Part shown: in pieces, positions 1-6,856 of the stretch
Position numbering within the stretch: the first letter of the stretch is position 1
How the letters are laid out: each line of letters opens with the position of its first letter
From: Acidobacteriota bacterium
GTDB lineage: Bacteria > Acidobacteriota > Terriglobia > Acidiferrales > UBA7541
Assembly: GCA_003161195.1 (NCBI GenBank)
Contig: PMOV01000324.1
Location: forward strand, 4,219 to 11,566
Direction of reading: 5' to 3'
Length of the DNA stretch: 7,348 bases
Translations under genes and position numbers: made by a program
The notes under the pieces: generated by a model
Database searches by the model: none
What the model saw: only the letters and a program-made list of their open reading frames with translations
What the model was told of the DNA's origin: nothing

Positions 1-1176
1 CTGGCCGCCGGCGATCCACGCGCGCGCGTGCAGGTCAACTCCAATGATGAGCTTGGCTACATCGCCGAAAATCTTAATCGCGCCGTCGCCCGCGTCTCCA
101 AGGCCAGCAACAATCAGGAAGCCAGCGACTCCCTCCAGCGCAGCATCACCGAATTGCTGAACGTCATCAACCAGGTGGCGCGGGGCGACCTATCCACCCG
201 CGGCAAGGTCACCAACGACGCCCTCGGCAACGTCACCGACTCCATCAACTACATGCTCGACAATTTCATGAAGGTGCTCGAGCGCGTCCGCAAGGCGGCC
301 ATGGAAGTTACCGCCTGCTCCAACAACATTCTCGTCGCTGCTGATGAAATGCAGGCTGGCGCCACACAGCAGGATCAGGAAATCACCAACACCTCCAGCG
401 CCGTCGAAGAGCTCACGGTTTCCATGAAACAGGTATCGAACAACGCCGAAGCCAGCGCCGAAGCTGCGCGCCGCGCCCTCGACGCCGCAGAACAGGGCAA
501 CCGCGCCGTGCGTGACACTCTCGAAGGCATGCAGCGCATCCGCGCTTCCGTACAGGCCACCGCCAAGAAAATTAAATCTCTGGGCGATCGTTCTCTCGAA
601 ATTTCGGAAATCATCAACGTGATTAACGACATCACGGAACAGACCAACCTTCTCGCCCTCAATGCCGCCATCGAAGCCGCGCGCGCGGGTGAAGCGGGCC
701 GCGGTTTCGCGGTCGTTGCCGACGAAGTTCGCAAACTCGCCGAGCACAGTCGCAGCGCCACGAAAGACATTGCCGCGCTGATCAAAGCCATCCAGGCCGA
801 AACAAACGAAGCCGTGGTGGTCATGGAAGAAGGTACCAAGGAAGTGGAAAGCGGCGCTACGCTGGCGGATCAAGCGGGACGGGCGCTCGACGCCATCTCC
901 AACGTGGTGCGCCAATCCGCCGAGCTCGTGCAGGAGATCTCCCTCGCTTCCAAACAGCAGGTGCGCGGCACGGAAGGTGTCGCCCACGCTATGCAAATCA
1001 TTTCCAGTATCACGCGCCAGACGTCGCAAGGCACGCGCGGCACCGTGGCCACGGTCAGTCAACTGGTCAAGCTCTCTGACCAGCTCAACGAAGCCCTGGC
1101 GCAATTCCGCGCTGCCAAAGCCGCGGCGCAGGTCGAAGAGGAATCCGATCGCCTGGTCCCCGCCGGCGCGCGGTGA
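1..1176 (+). CDS. Methyl-accepting chemotaxis protein, PilJ-like, 5' end missing
   Basis: This is the cytoplasmic C-terminal part of a chemoreceptor that would control the downstream CheA through CheW. The frame is open from base 1, and the first residues (LAAGD, then SNDELGYIAENLN) are already inside a HAMP domain, so the GTG at 28 is an internal valine and the sensor and membrane segments lie upstream. Of 391 visible residues, about 1-30 end the first HAMP and about 48-102 form a second HAMP-like unit (ARGDLSTRG, DALGNVTDSINYML), as in PilJ-type receptors. The signalling hairpin follows. Its conserved tip is at residues 213-236 (EQTNLLALNAAIEAARAG, then GRGFAVVADEV). Likely methylation glutamates are E136-E137 (SSAVEELT). 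The arms span about 140 residues each, compatible with a long 40-heptad class. The C-terminus (EESDRLVPAGAR) has no NWETF-like CheR/CheB tether. The MCP assignment is certain; the PilJ link is inferred. Confidence 0.96.
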   Translation: MAAGDPRARVQVNSNDELGYIAENLNRAVARVSKASNNQEASDSLQRSITELLNVINQVARGDLSTRGKVTNDALGNVTDSINYMLDNFMKVLERVRKAAMEVTACSNNILVAADEMQAGATQQDQEITNTSSAVEELTVSMKQVSNNAEASAEAARRALDAAEQGNRAVRDTLEGMQRIRASVQATAKKIKSLGDRSLEISEIINVINDITEQTNLLALNAAIEAARAGEAGRGFAVVADEVRKLAEHSRSATKDIAALIKAIQAETNEAVVVMEEGTKEVESGATLADQAGRALDAISNVVRQSAELVQEISLASKQQVRGTEGVAHAMQIISSITRQTSQGTRGTVATVSQLVKLSDQLNEALAQFRAAKAAAQVEEESDRLVPAGAR

Positions 1177-1210
1177 ACGAACTTCGTCGCGGAGCGCTTG
1201 CTTTAGACAA

Positions 1211-1252
1211 CTTTTTCTCTGGGTTCTCCGCGGTTCTGTGGTCTCTGTGTAA
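1211..1252 (-). repeat. Short imperfect CACAGAG-type repeat in the spacer before cheR
   Basis: Read on the minus strand, this stretch consists of about four degenerate units spaced 9-10 nt apart: CACAGAGAC, CACAGAACCG, CGGAGAACC and CAGAGAAAAAG. Its pyrimidine-rich plus strand (TTCTCTGGG, TTCTCCGCGG, TTCTGTGG, TCTCTGTG) looks unlike the coding DNA on both sides. From memory, similar CACAGAG/CGGAGAA strings recur in intergenic regions of many environmental bacteria, so this may be one copy of a dispersed family. No second copy is visible in the window and no transposase or inverted ends are seen. Function is unknown. Confidence 0.5.
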
Positions 1253-1297
1253 CCGGTTTCAGCAGCGGCAGCAGAAAGTGCCGCCAGCGTGAGGAAG

Positions 1298-2182
1298 ATG
1301 AGTCCAGGCCAGCAGATCGCCCACGGCGCGACGGAACATGAGTTGAGCGAGCTCCGCATGCTGATCGAAGAGCGCACCGGTATCTGTTTCGACGCCTCCC
1401 GCGCGCGCTTTTTCAATCTGCGCGTCGAACAGCATCTGCGCGAGAAGCATTTCGAGCGCGGCACGGACCTGCTGCGCGCCATGCGTAAGAGCAACCTCGA
1501 GTATGAAGCGCTGCTCGAGCGCCTGCTGACGCAAGAGACGAGTTTTTTTCGCTACCCCGGCGTTTACGAAGCGTTTGAAAAGCGTGTGCTCCCGGAGCTG
1601 CACGTAAAAAAGTTTTGGACTAACCCCCGCACCCTGCGCATCTGGAGTGCGGGCTGTTCCACGGGCGAAGAGCCATATTCCATCGCCATGACCGTCAGCG
1701 ATTCCGGCTCCTTCGCGGATTCCTGGAATGCGGAGATTTTGGCGACGGACGTTGGCCGGCTCTCCCTGAAACACGCGCACCAGGGCGTGTATACGGGGCG
1801 CAGCCTGAACAACGTTAGCGAGAAACAACTGGCTACGCACTTTTCCGCGGTGCCGGGCGGCCAACAGGTTAAGCAGCGCTTGCGCAATATGATCACCTTC
1901 ACGCAAATGAATCTCGCCTCCGCGGTCTACGTCGGCCGCATGGACTTGATTTTTTGCATGAACGTGCTCATTTATTTCTCCGAAGAACGCCGCCGCGCTC
2001 TGGTTAGCCGCTTTTACGAGACGCTTGAGCCGGGCGGTTACCTCTTCCTCGGTCACTCCGAATCCATTTCCAAAATGCCGGTGAAGTTCCAGGCCATCGT
2101 GCTCAACGATTGCATTCTGTACCGCAAGCCCACCGCGGAAGAGGCGCAAGAAAGTGTGCTCGTGCAGGAGGGCCGCGCATGA
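1298..2182 (+). CDS. cheR: Chemotaxis protein methyltransferase CheR (PilK-like position)
   Basis: CheR transfers methyl groups from S-adenosylmethionine to receptor glutamates in the cytoplasm. The protein has 294 residues from ATG 1298, close to the usual length. An N-terminal helical domain (about 10-80) leads into QETSFFRYPGVY (79-90), which matches the family's T-x-FFR motif. SAM binding is shown by SAGCSTGEEPYSIAM (117-131) and EILATD (146-151). Later family motifs are DLIFCMNVLIYFS (216-228, usually CRNV, here CMNV) and LFLGHSES (249-256). No TPR or other fused domain follows. An in-frame GTG at 1289 would add three residues but has no ribosome site. ATG 1298 has GAGG at 1291-1294, only 3 nt away, so the start is uncertain by 9 nt. 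The stop overlaps the cheA start in an ATGA, which suggests coupled translation. Leucine codon choice (CTG over CTC) differs from cheB. Confidence 0.97.
   Translation: MSPGQQIAHGATEHELSELRMLIEERTGICFDASRARFFNLRVEQHLREKHFERGTDLLRAMRKSNLEYEALLERLLTQETSFFRYPGVYEAFEKRVLPELHVKKFWTNPRTLRIWSAGCSTGEEPYSIAMTVSDSGSFADSWNAEILATDVGRLSLKHAHQGVYTGRSLNNVSEKQLATHFSAVPGGQQVKQRLRNMITFTQMNLASAVYVGRMDLIFCMNVLIYFSEERRRALVSRFYETLEPGGYLFLGHSESISKMPVKFQAIVLNDCILYRKPTAEEAQESVLVQEGRA
2166..2172 (+). promoter_or_regulatory. Strong ribosome binding site that fixes the cheA start
   Basis: AGGAGGG lies inside the last codons of cheR, 6 nt before ATG 2179. It is the best Shine-Dalgarno match in the window. It supports starting cheA at 2179 (MSEVDREAVE) and not at the in-frame ATG 2110, which would overlap cheR by 73 nt and add 23 residues unlike an Hpt domain. 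Confidence 0.85.
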
Positions 2183-5178
2183 GCGAGGTCGACCGCGAAG
2201 CCGTCGAAATGTTCCTGCAGGAAGCCGCCGAGCATCTGCAGATGCTGCGCGAGTACATCGGCGTTTTGCAGGATCACCAGCCGCGACGCGAAGACGTCGA
2301 GCGCCTATACATTTCCGCCCATACCCTAAGTGGCACCTCCGCCAGCTACGGTTACCCGCGTTTTTCCGAAATCGCCGCTAAACTGGCCCACGTCTTCCAA
2401 TACGCTCTAAGCGTTTCTCTGGGCGACGATCTCCACGGACCGCTCACCGAATTTCTTTCCGACGGCATCTCCCTGCTCGAAACCAATTTGCTCGAGATCA
2501 GCGATACCGGCAACGAGGTCATCGAAGACATTGCCGCCTTCAAAGACCGCTATCGCTTCGCCTTCCAGGTGGAAGCGCCGAAGCTCAGCCTGCAACAAGA
2601 AATGGCAGACGCGGCAGGCAGTGCAGCAGCCGACAATCCACAGGCTGAATTACCGGAAAGCGCCGCCACGGGCTCGTATTTCGATTCCCTGCCCCTGGAC
2701 GACGACGTCCCGGACGAAATTCTCGAATTCTTCCAGCCGGAAGCCGAAGAGCACCTGCAAATCGTCAGCGACTGCCTGCTCTCTCTCGAAGGCGGCAACA
2801 ATCCAGAGGAGATCAACAAGCTCTTCCGCGCCATCCACACCGTGAAAGGTTCGGCCGCGCAAGTCGGCCTGAAACGCCTCGGCGCCATCGCCCATCGCGT
2901 CGAGGATCTCATCGGCCGCCTGCGCGAAGGCGAACTCGAGGCGTCACCCTCTGTCGTCGATATCTGTCTCGAATCCGTCGACGTCCTCAAAAAAACGCTG
3001 CATCGCCAGTGGGCCGACGAAGCGGAAATGCGTAACTCCGTCGACTCCCTGCTCGGCCGCATCGCGGAATACGCGCCTGCCGACGCCGACGAAGCCGAGC
3101 CTTTGCCCGAGACCGACGCCCCACTCGCGGAATACGCGCAGCCTGATGCGGCACAATCCCCGCAACCAGCCTCACCGGTCTCGGCGAAGAAGTCTTCTAA
3201 ATCCAATGCCGCCGCAAATGGCCCGCAAGCCAAATCCGTCCGCATCGCCCTCGAACGCCTCGACCGCATGATGAACACCGTCGGCGAACTGGTCATCAAC
3301 CGCACCCGCATGGTCGGTCGCGTCGACGAACTCGAAAAGCTCGTCGACACTCTCAGCTTCTCCAAGGAACGCCTGCAGGGCAAAGTCGCGGAATTTCAGG
3401 ACAAGTACGAATACACGCGCATCAATTCCTCGCGCAACACCGGCCCGTGGAAGCCCGGCAACACCCCGGAAATCCTCACCAGTGTGGCCGCTGGCGACAC
3501 TTCTTTCTGGTCCGAATTCAGCGACCTTGAACTCGACCGCTACGACGATTTCAGCATCCTCTCCCGCTCCATGGCGGAAATTTCCGCCGACGTCAACGAG
3601 GTCCTCGCCCAACTCCAGAGCTTCATCGCTCGCGTCGAAGGCGACATCGACGAATTCACCAAATTAGCCCATCACCTGCAGGACGAATTCACCGCCGCCC
3701 GCATGGTCCCCATCGGCACGCTCTATTCGCGCCTGTCCCGCGCCGTGCGCGACGCCGCCAAATCCGCCGGCAAACAGGTGGAACTCGATCCCTCCGGCAG
3801 CGAGACCGAACTCGACAACAACATCATCCAGCAAATTTCCGACCCGCTCGTCCATCTCGTGCGCAACTCCGTGGCCCACGGCATCGAGCGCGTTGAAGAC
3901 CGCGTCCTCGCCGGCAAGCCTCGCGTCGGCAAAGTCTCCCTGCGCGCCTATCACCGCGGCAATCACATTTACATCGAAGTCGAAGACGACGGCCGCGGCA
4001 TCGACTACGATCGCGTCCGCCAAAGCGCCATCGAACGCGGCCTGGTCTCTCCGGAAACCGCCGACCGCCTCACCGAGCGCGAACTGCGCGAAATGCTCTT
4101 CCACCCCGGCTTCTCCACCGCCCCGGCAAAGACCGAACTCGCCGGCCGTGGCGTCGGCCTCGACGTCGTCCGCGCCAACCTCACTACCCTCAACGGCGAA
4201 ATCGAAATTCACAGCGTCGCCGGCTCTGGCACAAAATTCACCCTGAAAGTCCCCCTCACCCTCATCATCTCGCCCGCGTTATTCGTACGCTGCGGCGTCA
4301 CCAGCTTCGCCTTACCCCTCGGCGTCGTCGAAGAAATCCGCCGCCTCCGCTCCGACGAAATCGAAGACATCGGCGGCAAACTCCTCACCAAGATCCGCGA
4401 CGTGGTCACCGAAGTCGTCCGCCTCGACACGTATCTCGGTCTGCCGCCGCTCGAGCCCGTCAACGGCTACTTCCATATGGTCGTCGCCAATATCGGCGAT
4501 CGCAAAATCGGCGTGGTCGTTGAAGAAGTCCTCGGCAAGGACGAAATCGTCATCAAGAGCCTTGGCGAATATCTCAAACGCGTGAAAATTTTCCCCGGCA
4601 CCACCATCGCGCCAGACGGCAGCTTAATCCTGCTCATCGATCTCAATCGCCTCGTCGCTGCCGAACCCACCGAGCGCCGCGCCCTGCAAGCCAACGCCAG
4701 CGCCGCCCGCATCTTCGCGCCCGGGTCCGCCGCCGTCGCCCGCGGCACCATCCCCAGCGAAGCCATCGACCGCGTCGCGCAGGAACGCCTCATCGTCGTC
4801 GCCGACGATTCCATCAGCGTCCGCAAGTTCGTGGGCCGCATGCTCGAGAAGAATGGCTACCGCGTAAAACTCGCCGCCGACGGCCTCGAAGCCGCCGAGC
4901 TCATCCTCCAGCACGGCTGCCACCTCGTCATCACCGACCTCGAAATGCCGCGCATGACCGGCTACGAACTCATGGCGCAACTCCGCCAAAGCCCCGGCAC
5001 GCGCCGCATTCCCGTCCTCGTCGTCACCTCGCGCGCCGGCGAAAAACATCGCAACCGCGCCGTAAAAGAAGGCGCTGCGGCCTTCCTCACCAAACCGGTG
5101 CAGGAAGATCAACTCATCACCGCCGTCGAACAACTCATGGGAACGGAGGCCAACCGACCACTCGTCCCTGTCGGTTAA
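2179..5178 (+). CDS. cheA: Hybrid chemotaxis histidine kinase CheA: Hpt-Hpt-kinase-CheW-receiver (ChpA-like)
   Basis: CheA autophosphorylates on an Hpt histidine under receptor/CheW control and passes phosphate to response regulators. In 999 residues I see Hpt1 (about 1-125, His48 in AHTLSGTSASYG, lacking the usual lysine of HxxKG). Hpt2 (about 178-280) has His220 in IHTVKGSA. An Ala/Pro/Glu-rich linker covers 297-352. The dimerisation region (about 353-510) contains NTVGELVINRTRM and a long insertion ending in LELDRYDDF. The ATPase has an N-box DPLVHLVRNSVAHGIE (555-570), G1 EDDGRGID (602-609), F-box FHPGFS (641-646), G2 GRGVGLDVV (656-664) and G3 GSGTKF (682-687). The P5 CheW-like domain spans about 694-830. 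The receiver (about 868-990) has acidic pair D876-D877, phospho-acceptor D920 in TDLEMPRMTG, T950 and K972. The hybrid layout and the neighbouring genes resemble ChpA/PilL of type IV pilus systems. No separate CheY is in view. Confidence 0.97.
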   Translation: MSEVDREAVEMFLQEAAEHLQMLREYIGVLQDHQPRREDVERLYISAHTLSGTSASYGYPRFSEIAAKLAHVFQYALSVSLGDDLHGPLTEFLSDGISLLETNLLEISDTGNEVIEDIAAFKDRYRFAFQVEAPKLSLQQEMADAAGSAAADNPQAELPESAATGSYFDSLPLDDDVPDEILEFFQPEAEEHLQIVSDCLLSLEGGNNPEEINKLFRAIHTVKGSAAQVGLKRLGAIAHRVEDLIGRLREGELEASPSVVDICLESVDVLKKTLHRQWADEAEMRNSVDSLLGRIAEYAPADADEAEPLPETDAPLAEYAQPDAAQSPQPASPVSAKKSSKSNAAANGPQAKSVRIALERLDRMMNTVGELVINRTRMVGRVDELEKLVDTLSFSKERLQGKVAEFQDKYEYTRINSSRNTGPWKPGNTPEILTSVAAGDTSFWSEFSDLELDRYDDFSILSRSMAEISADVNEVLAQLQSFIARVEGDIDEFTKLAHHLQDEFTAARMVPIGTLYSRLSRAVRDAAKSAGKQVELDPSGSETELDNNIIQQISDPLVHLVRNSVAHGIERVEDRVLAGKPRVGKVSLRAYHRGNHIYIEVEDDGRGIDYDRVRQSAIERGLVSPETADRLTERELREMLFHPGFSTAPAKTELAGRGVGLDVVRANLTTLNGEIEIHSVAGSGTKFTLKVPLTLIISPALFVRCGVTSFALPLGVVEEIRRLRSDEIEDIGGKLLTKIRDVVTEVVRLDTYLGLPPLEPVNGYFHMVVANIGDRKIGVVVEEVLGKDEIVIKSLGEYLKRVKIFPGTTIAPDGSLILLIDLNRLVAAEPTERRALQANASAARIFAPGSAAVARGTIPSEAIDRVAQERLIVVADDSISVRKFVGRMLEKNGYRVKLAADGLEAAELILQHGCHLVITDLEMPRMTGYELMAQLRQSPGTRRIPVLVVTSRAGEKHRNRAVKEGAAAFLTKPVQEDQLITAVEQLMGTEANRPLVPVG
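3062..3139 (+). repeat. In-frame direct repeat in the CheA linker
   Basis: The 15-mer TCGCGGAATACGCGC occurs at 3062-3076 and again at 3125-3139. The copies are exactly 63 nt apart (21 codons), so the reading frame is kept and AEYA is encoded twice (AEYAPADA and AEYAQPDA). It lies in the flexible Ala/Pro/Glu-rich linker between Hpt2 and the kinase core. It probably records a small internal duplication that has since diverged, in a region that tolerates length change. Confidence 0.6.
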
Positions 5179-5184
5179 ATCGCC

Positions 5185-6309
5185 ATGTCCGTCATCCCGG
5201 TCAAAAAATTCCGCGTCCTCGTCGTCGACGACTCCGCCTTCATGCGCAAAGTCCTCGAAACCATTTTCAACGCCGACACGCAGCTGCAAGTCGTCGGCCA
5301 CGCCAAAGACGGCCGCGAAGCCGTCGCTCTCGCCGAGTCCCTCAAGCCCGACGTCATCACCATGGACATCAACATGCCCCACGTCGACGGCTTGCAAGCC
5401 ACCTCCGAAATCATGACCACGAACCCGCGCCCCATCGTGGTGGTCAGCTCCGAATCGCGCGACGGCGCCGCCAGCACCCTCCGCGCCCTCGAACTCGGCG
5501 CCATCGAATTTGTCGCCAAACCCTCCAGCGGCATCGATCTCGACATGCAAAGCGTGCGCGAAGAACTCCTGCGCAAAGTTCGCATGGCCGCTAAAGTTCG
5601 CGTCGTACGCACTGCCTCGCGCGTCCCGGCAAAGCCGGTCGGCAGCGCGAGCACGCGGGCGCGCCCACAAATTTCCAATCCACCGCCCATGCCCACCTCC
5701 GGCCTCGACCAGCGGTTCCCCGTCGTGGTCGTCGCCGCCTCCACCGGCGGCCCCGCCACCGTCATGCGCCTGGCCCCCGGCTTCACCGCGGACTTTCCCG
5801 CCGCCGTCATTCTCGTGCAGCACATGCCGGCAGCCTTCACGAGCCAATACACCGTGCAACTCGCCGAGTTCACCACCATCCGCGTCAAAGAAGCCGCGCC
5901 CAACGAATCCCTGCGCCCCGGCACGCTCTACGTCTGCCCCGGCGGCCAGCATCTCCGCGTCACGCCTACCGGCCGCATGCAACTCGACGCCACTTCCGGC
6001 CGCATCAACGGCTACCTCCCCAACATCGACGCCACCATGGAAAGCGTCGCCTCTTACGCCGGCGCCATGTCCATCGGCGCCATTCTCACCGGCATGGGCA
6101 ATGACGGCGCCGCAGGCAGCCTCGCCATCAAGCGCGCCGGCGGTTTCATGCTCGCGCAAGACGAAGCCACCAGCGTCATCTTCGGCATGCCCTCCGAAGC
6201 CATCAAGACCGGCTCCGTCGACGAGGTTCTCTCCATCGACGACCTGTATCCCGCCATCGAACGGCGCGTCGTCGCCATCACCCGCAACTCCCCGGTAGGA
6301 GCACGCTGA
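5185..6309 (+). CDS. cheB: Protein-glutamate methylesterase/glutamine deamidase CheB (ChpB-like position)
   Basis: CheB removes methyl groups from receptor glutamates and is activated when CheA phosphorylates its receiver. The 374-residue protein has the full-length layout. The receiver (about 8-125) shows acidic pair D15-D16 in VVDDSAFMRK, phospho-acceptor D61 in ITMDINMPHVDG, S88 at the Thr/Ser switch position and K112 in AKP. A Pro/Ala/Arg-rich linker spans about 141-177. The esterase domain (about 178-368) has a complete catalytic triad: S186 in AASTGGP, H213 in VQHMP and D307 in GMGNDGA, with CPGGQHL at 251-257. It therefore looks active. It begins 6 nt after cheA's stop without a clear Shine-Dalgarno, so translation probably depends on ribosomes finishing cheA. 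Leucine codons are strongly biased to CTC. Confidence 0.97.
   Translation: MSVIPVKKFRVLVVDDSAFMRKVLETIFNADTQLQVVGHAKDGREAVALAESLKPDVITMDINMPHVDGLQATSEIMTTNPRPIVVVSSESRDGAASTLRALELGAIEFVAKPSSGIDLDMQSVREELLRKVRMAAKVRVVRTASRVPAKPVGSASTRARPQISNPPPMPTSGLDQRFPVVVVAASTGGPATVMRLAPGFTADFPAAVILVQHMPAAFTSQYTVQLAEFTTIRVKEAAPNESLRPGTLYVCPGGQHLRVTPTGRMQLDATSGRINGYLPNIDATMESVASYAGAMSIGAILTGMGNDGAAGSLAIKRAGGFMLAQDEATSVIFGMPSEAIKTGSVDEVLSIDDLYPAIERRVVAITRNSPVGAR
6296..6301 (+). promoter_or_regulatory. Ribosome binding site for the first CheW-like gene
   Basis: TAGGAG lies in the last codons of cheB, 9 nt before ATG 6311. It supports that start, which comes one base after the cheB stop. Confidence 0.7.
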
Positions 6310-6310
6310 C

Positions 6311-6856
6311 ATGCGCCTCGCTCCTCGTCCCAAGCCTGCGGCGCTCAAATCCGAGCAAATCATCCTCTTCCGCGTCGGTGGTGCGCTCTTCGCCATTTCC
6401 AGCGCCTCCGTGCAAGAAGTCAAAAGCGTCGACAGCCTCGCCGGCGCCGCCGCCGAAATTAAAAATTCCGGCATAAAGAAAGTCCGCCACGCCCTCGAAC
6501 GCGACGACCAAACTCTTTTCGTCGTCAACGGCACCATGCATTTCTCTCTGCCTCTCACCCCCGGCACGCTCGTCTTCATCCTTTACGAAACGCGCACCGC
6601 CCTGCTCATCGATCGCATCGAGAAAATGACCAGCATGACCCACCTGCAAGCCCTTCCCTCGGCCTTCAGCGGCCCCGAACGCCTCTGGTATCGCGGCCTC
6701 ACCGCACTCGACCAAACCGTCGTCCCCGTCGTCAGCCCCGACGGCTTCCTCACCGCCGACGAGCTTTTCCTCCTGGACGCCGCCGTCGCGGAAAAATCCG
6801 CCCTGCAAAACGCCGCCGCGAACGCCCTCACACCGCAAGGCGAGCCGGCAAAATGA
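6311..6856 (+). CDS. Divergent CheW-like adaptor protein
   Basis: This 181-residue cytoplasmic protein is a CheW-fold adaptor that would link the receptor to CheA. The opening strands fit CheW (EQIILFRVGGALFAISSASVQEV, residues 15-37). LVFILYETRTALLIDRIEKM (87-106) corresponds to the usual GLLVDxV region, and YRGLTALDQTVVPVVSPDGF (127-146) to the final RGxxxxxGxxVPVLD region. The middle motif of ordinary CheW (IRGxxNLRGxxxPVxDL) is not recognisable. In its place is KKVRHALERDDQTLFVVNG (56-74), a pattern I recall from a CheW-like subgroup in environmental bacteria. The C-terminal 25 residues are Ala-rich and probably disordered. The gene starts 1 nt after cheB and its stop overlaps the next start in an ATGA. 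It may be the ChpC or PilI counterpart; sequence alone does not decide which. Confidence 0.82.
   Translation: MRLAPRPKPAALKSEQIILFRVGGALFAISSASVQEVKSVDSLAGAAAEIKNSGIKKVRHALERDDQTLFVVNGTMHFSLPLTPGTLVFILYETRTALLIDRIEKMTSMTHLQALPSAFSGPERLWYRGLTALDQTVVPVVSPDGFLTADELFLLDAAVAEKSALQNAAANALTPQGEPAK

Noticed and set aside
1177..1220. Possible terminator after the receptor gene (T-rich CTTTTTCTCT at 1211-1220)
   Set aside because: No convincing GC-rich hairpin directly precedes the T run.
1203..1240. Possible promoter in the MCP-cheR gap (TAGACA at 1204-1209 resembles a -35 box)
   Set aside because: No -10-like sequence at the right distance; the downstream bases are GC-rich (TCCGCG).
190..1494. 434-codon minus-strand open frame across the receptor, spacer and cheR
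   Set aside because: It is antisense to conserved MCP and CheR motifs; its translation looks like a shadow and it crosses the repeat spacer.
1543..1549. Run of seven T in cheR, a possible slippage or frameshift site
   Set aside because: It encodes part of the conserved TSFFR motif in frame, and no alternative frame downstream gives a sensible product; chance is the simpler reading.
2110..2178. Upstream in-frame ATG for cheA at 2110
   Set aside because: It would overlap cheR deeply and add a non-Hpt-like tail, while ATG 2179 has an excellent ribosome site and the typical ATGA overlap.
5510..6298. 262-codon plus-strand frame inside cheB
   Set aside because: Ser/Pro/Ala-rich out-of-frame reading of a complete catalytic CheB.
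4624..6579. 651-codon open frame on the minus strand opposite cheA, cheB and the first CheW-like gene
   Set aside because: It is Gly/Asp/Ala/Val-rich low-complexity sequence produced by C-ending codons on the coding strand, with no recognisable domain, and the plus-strand genes there are unambiguous.
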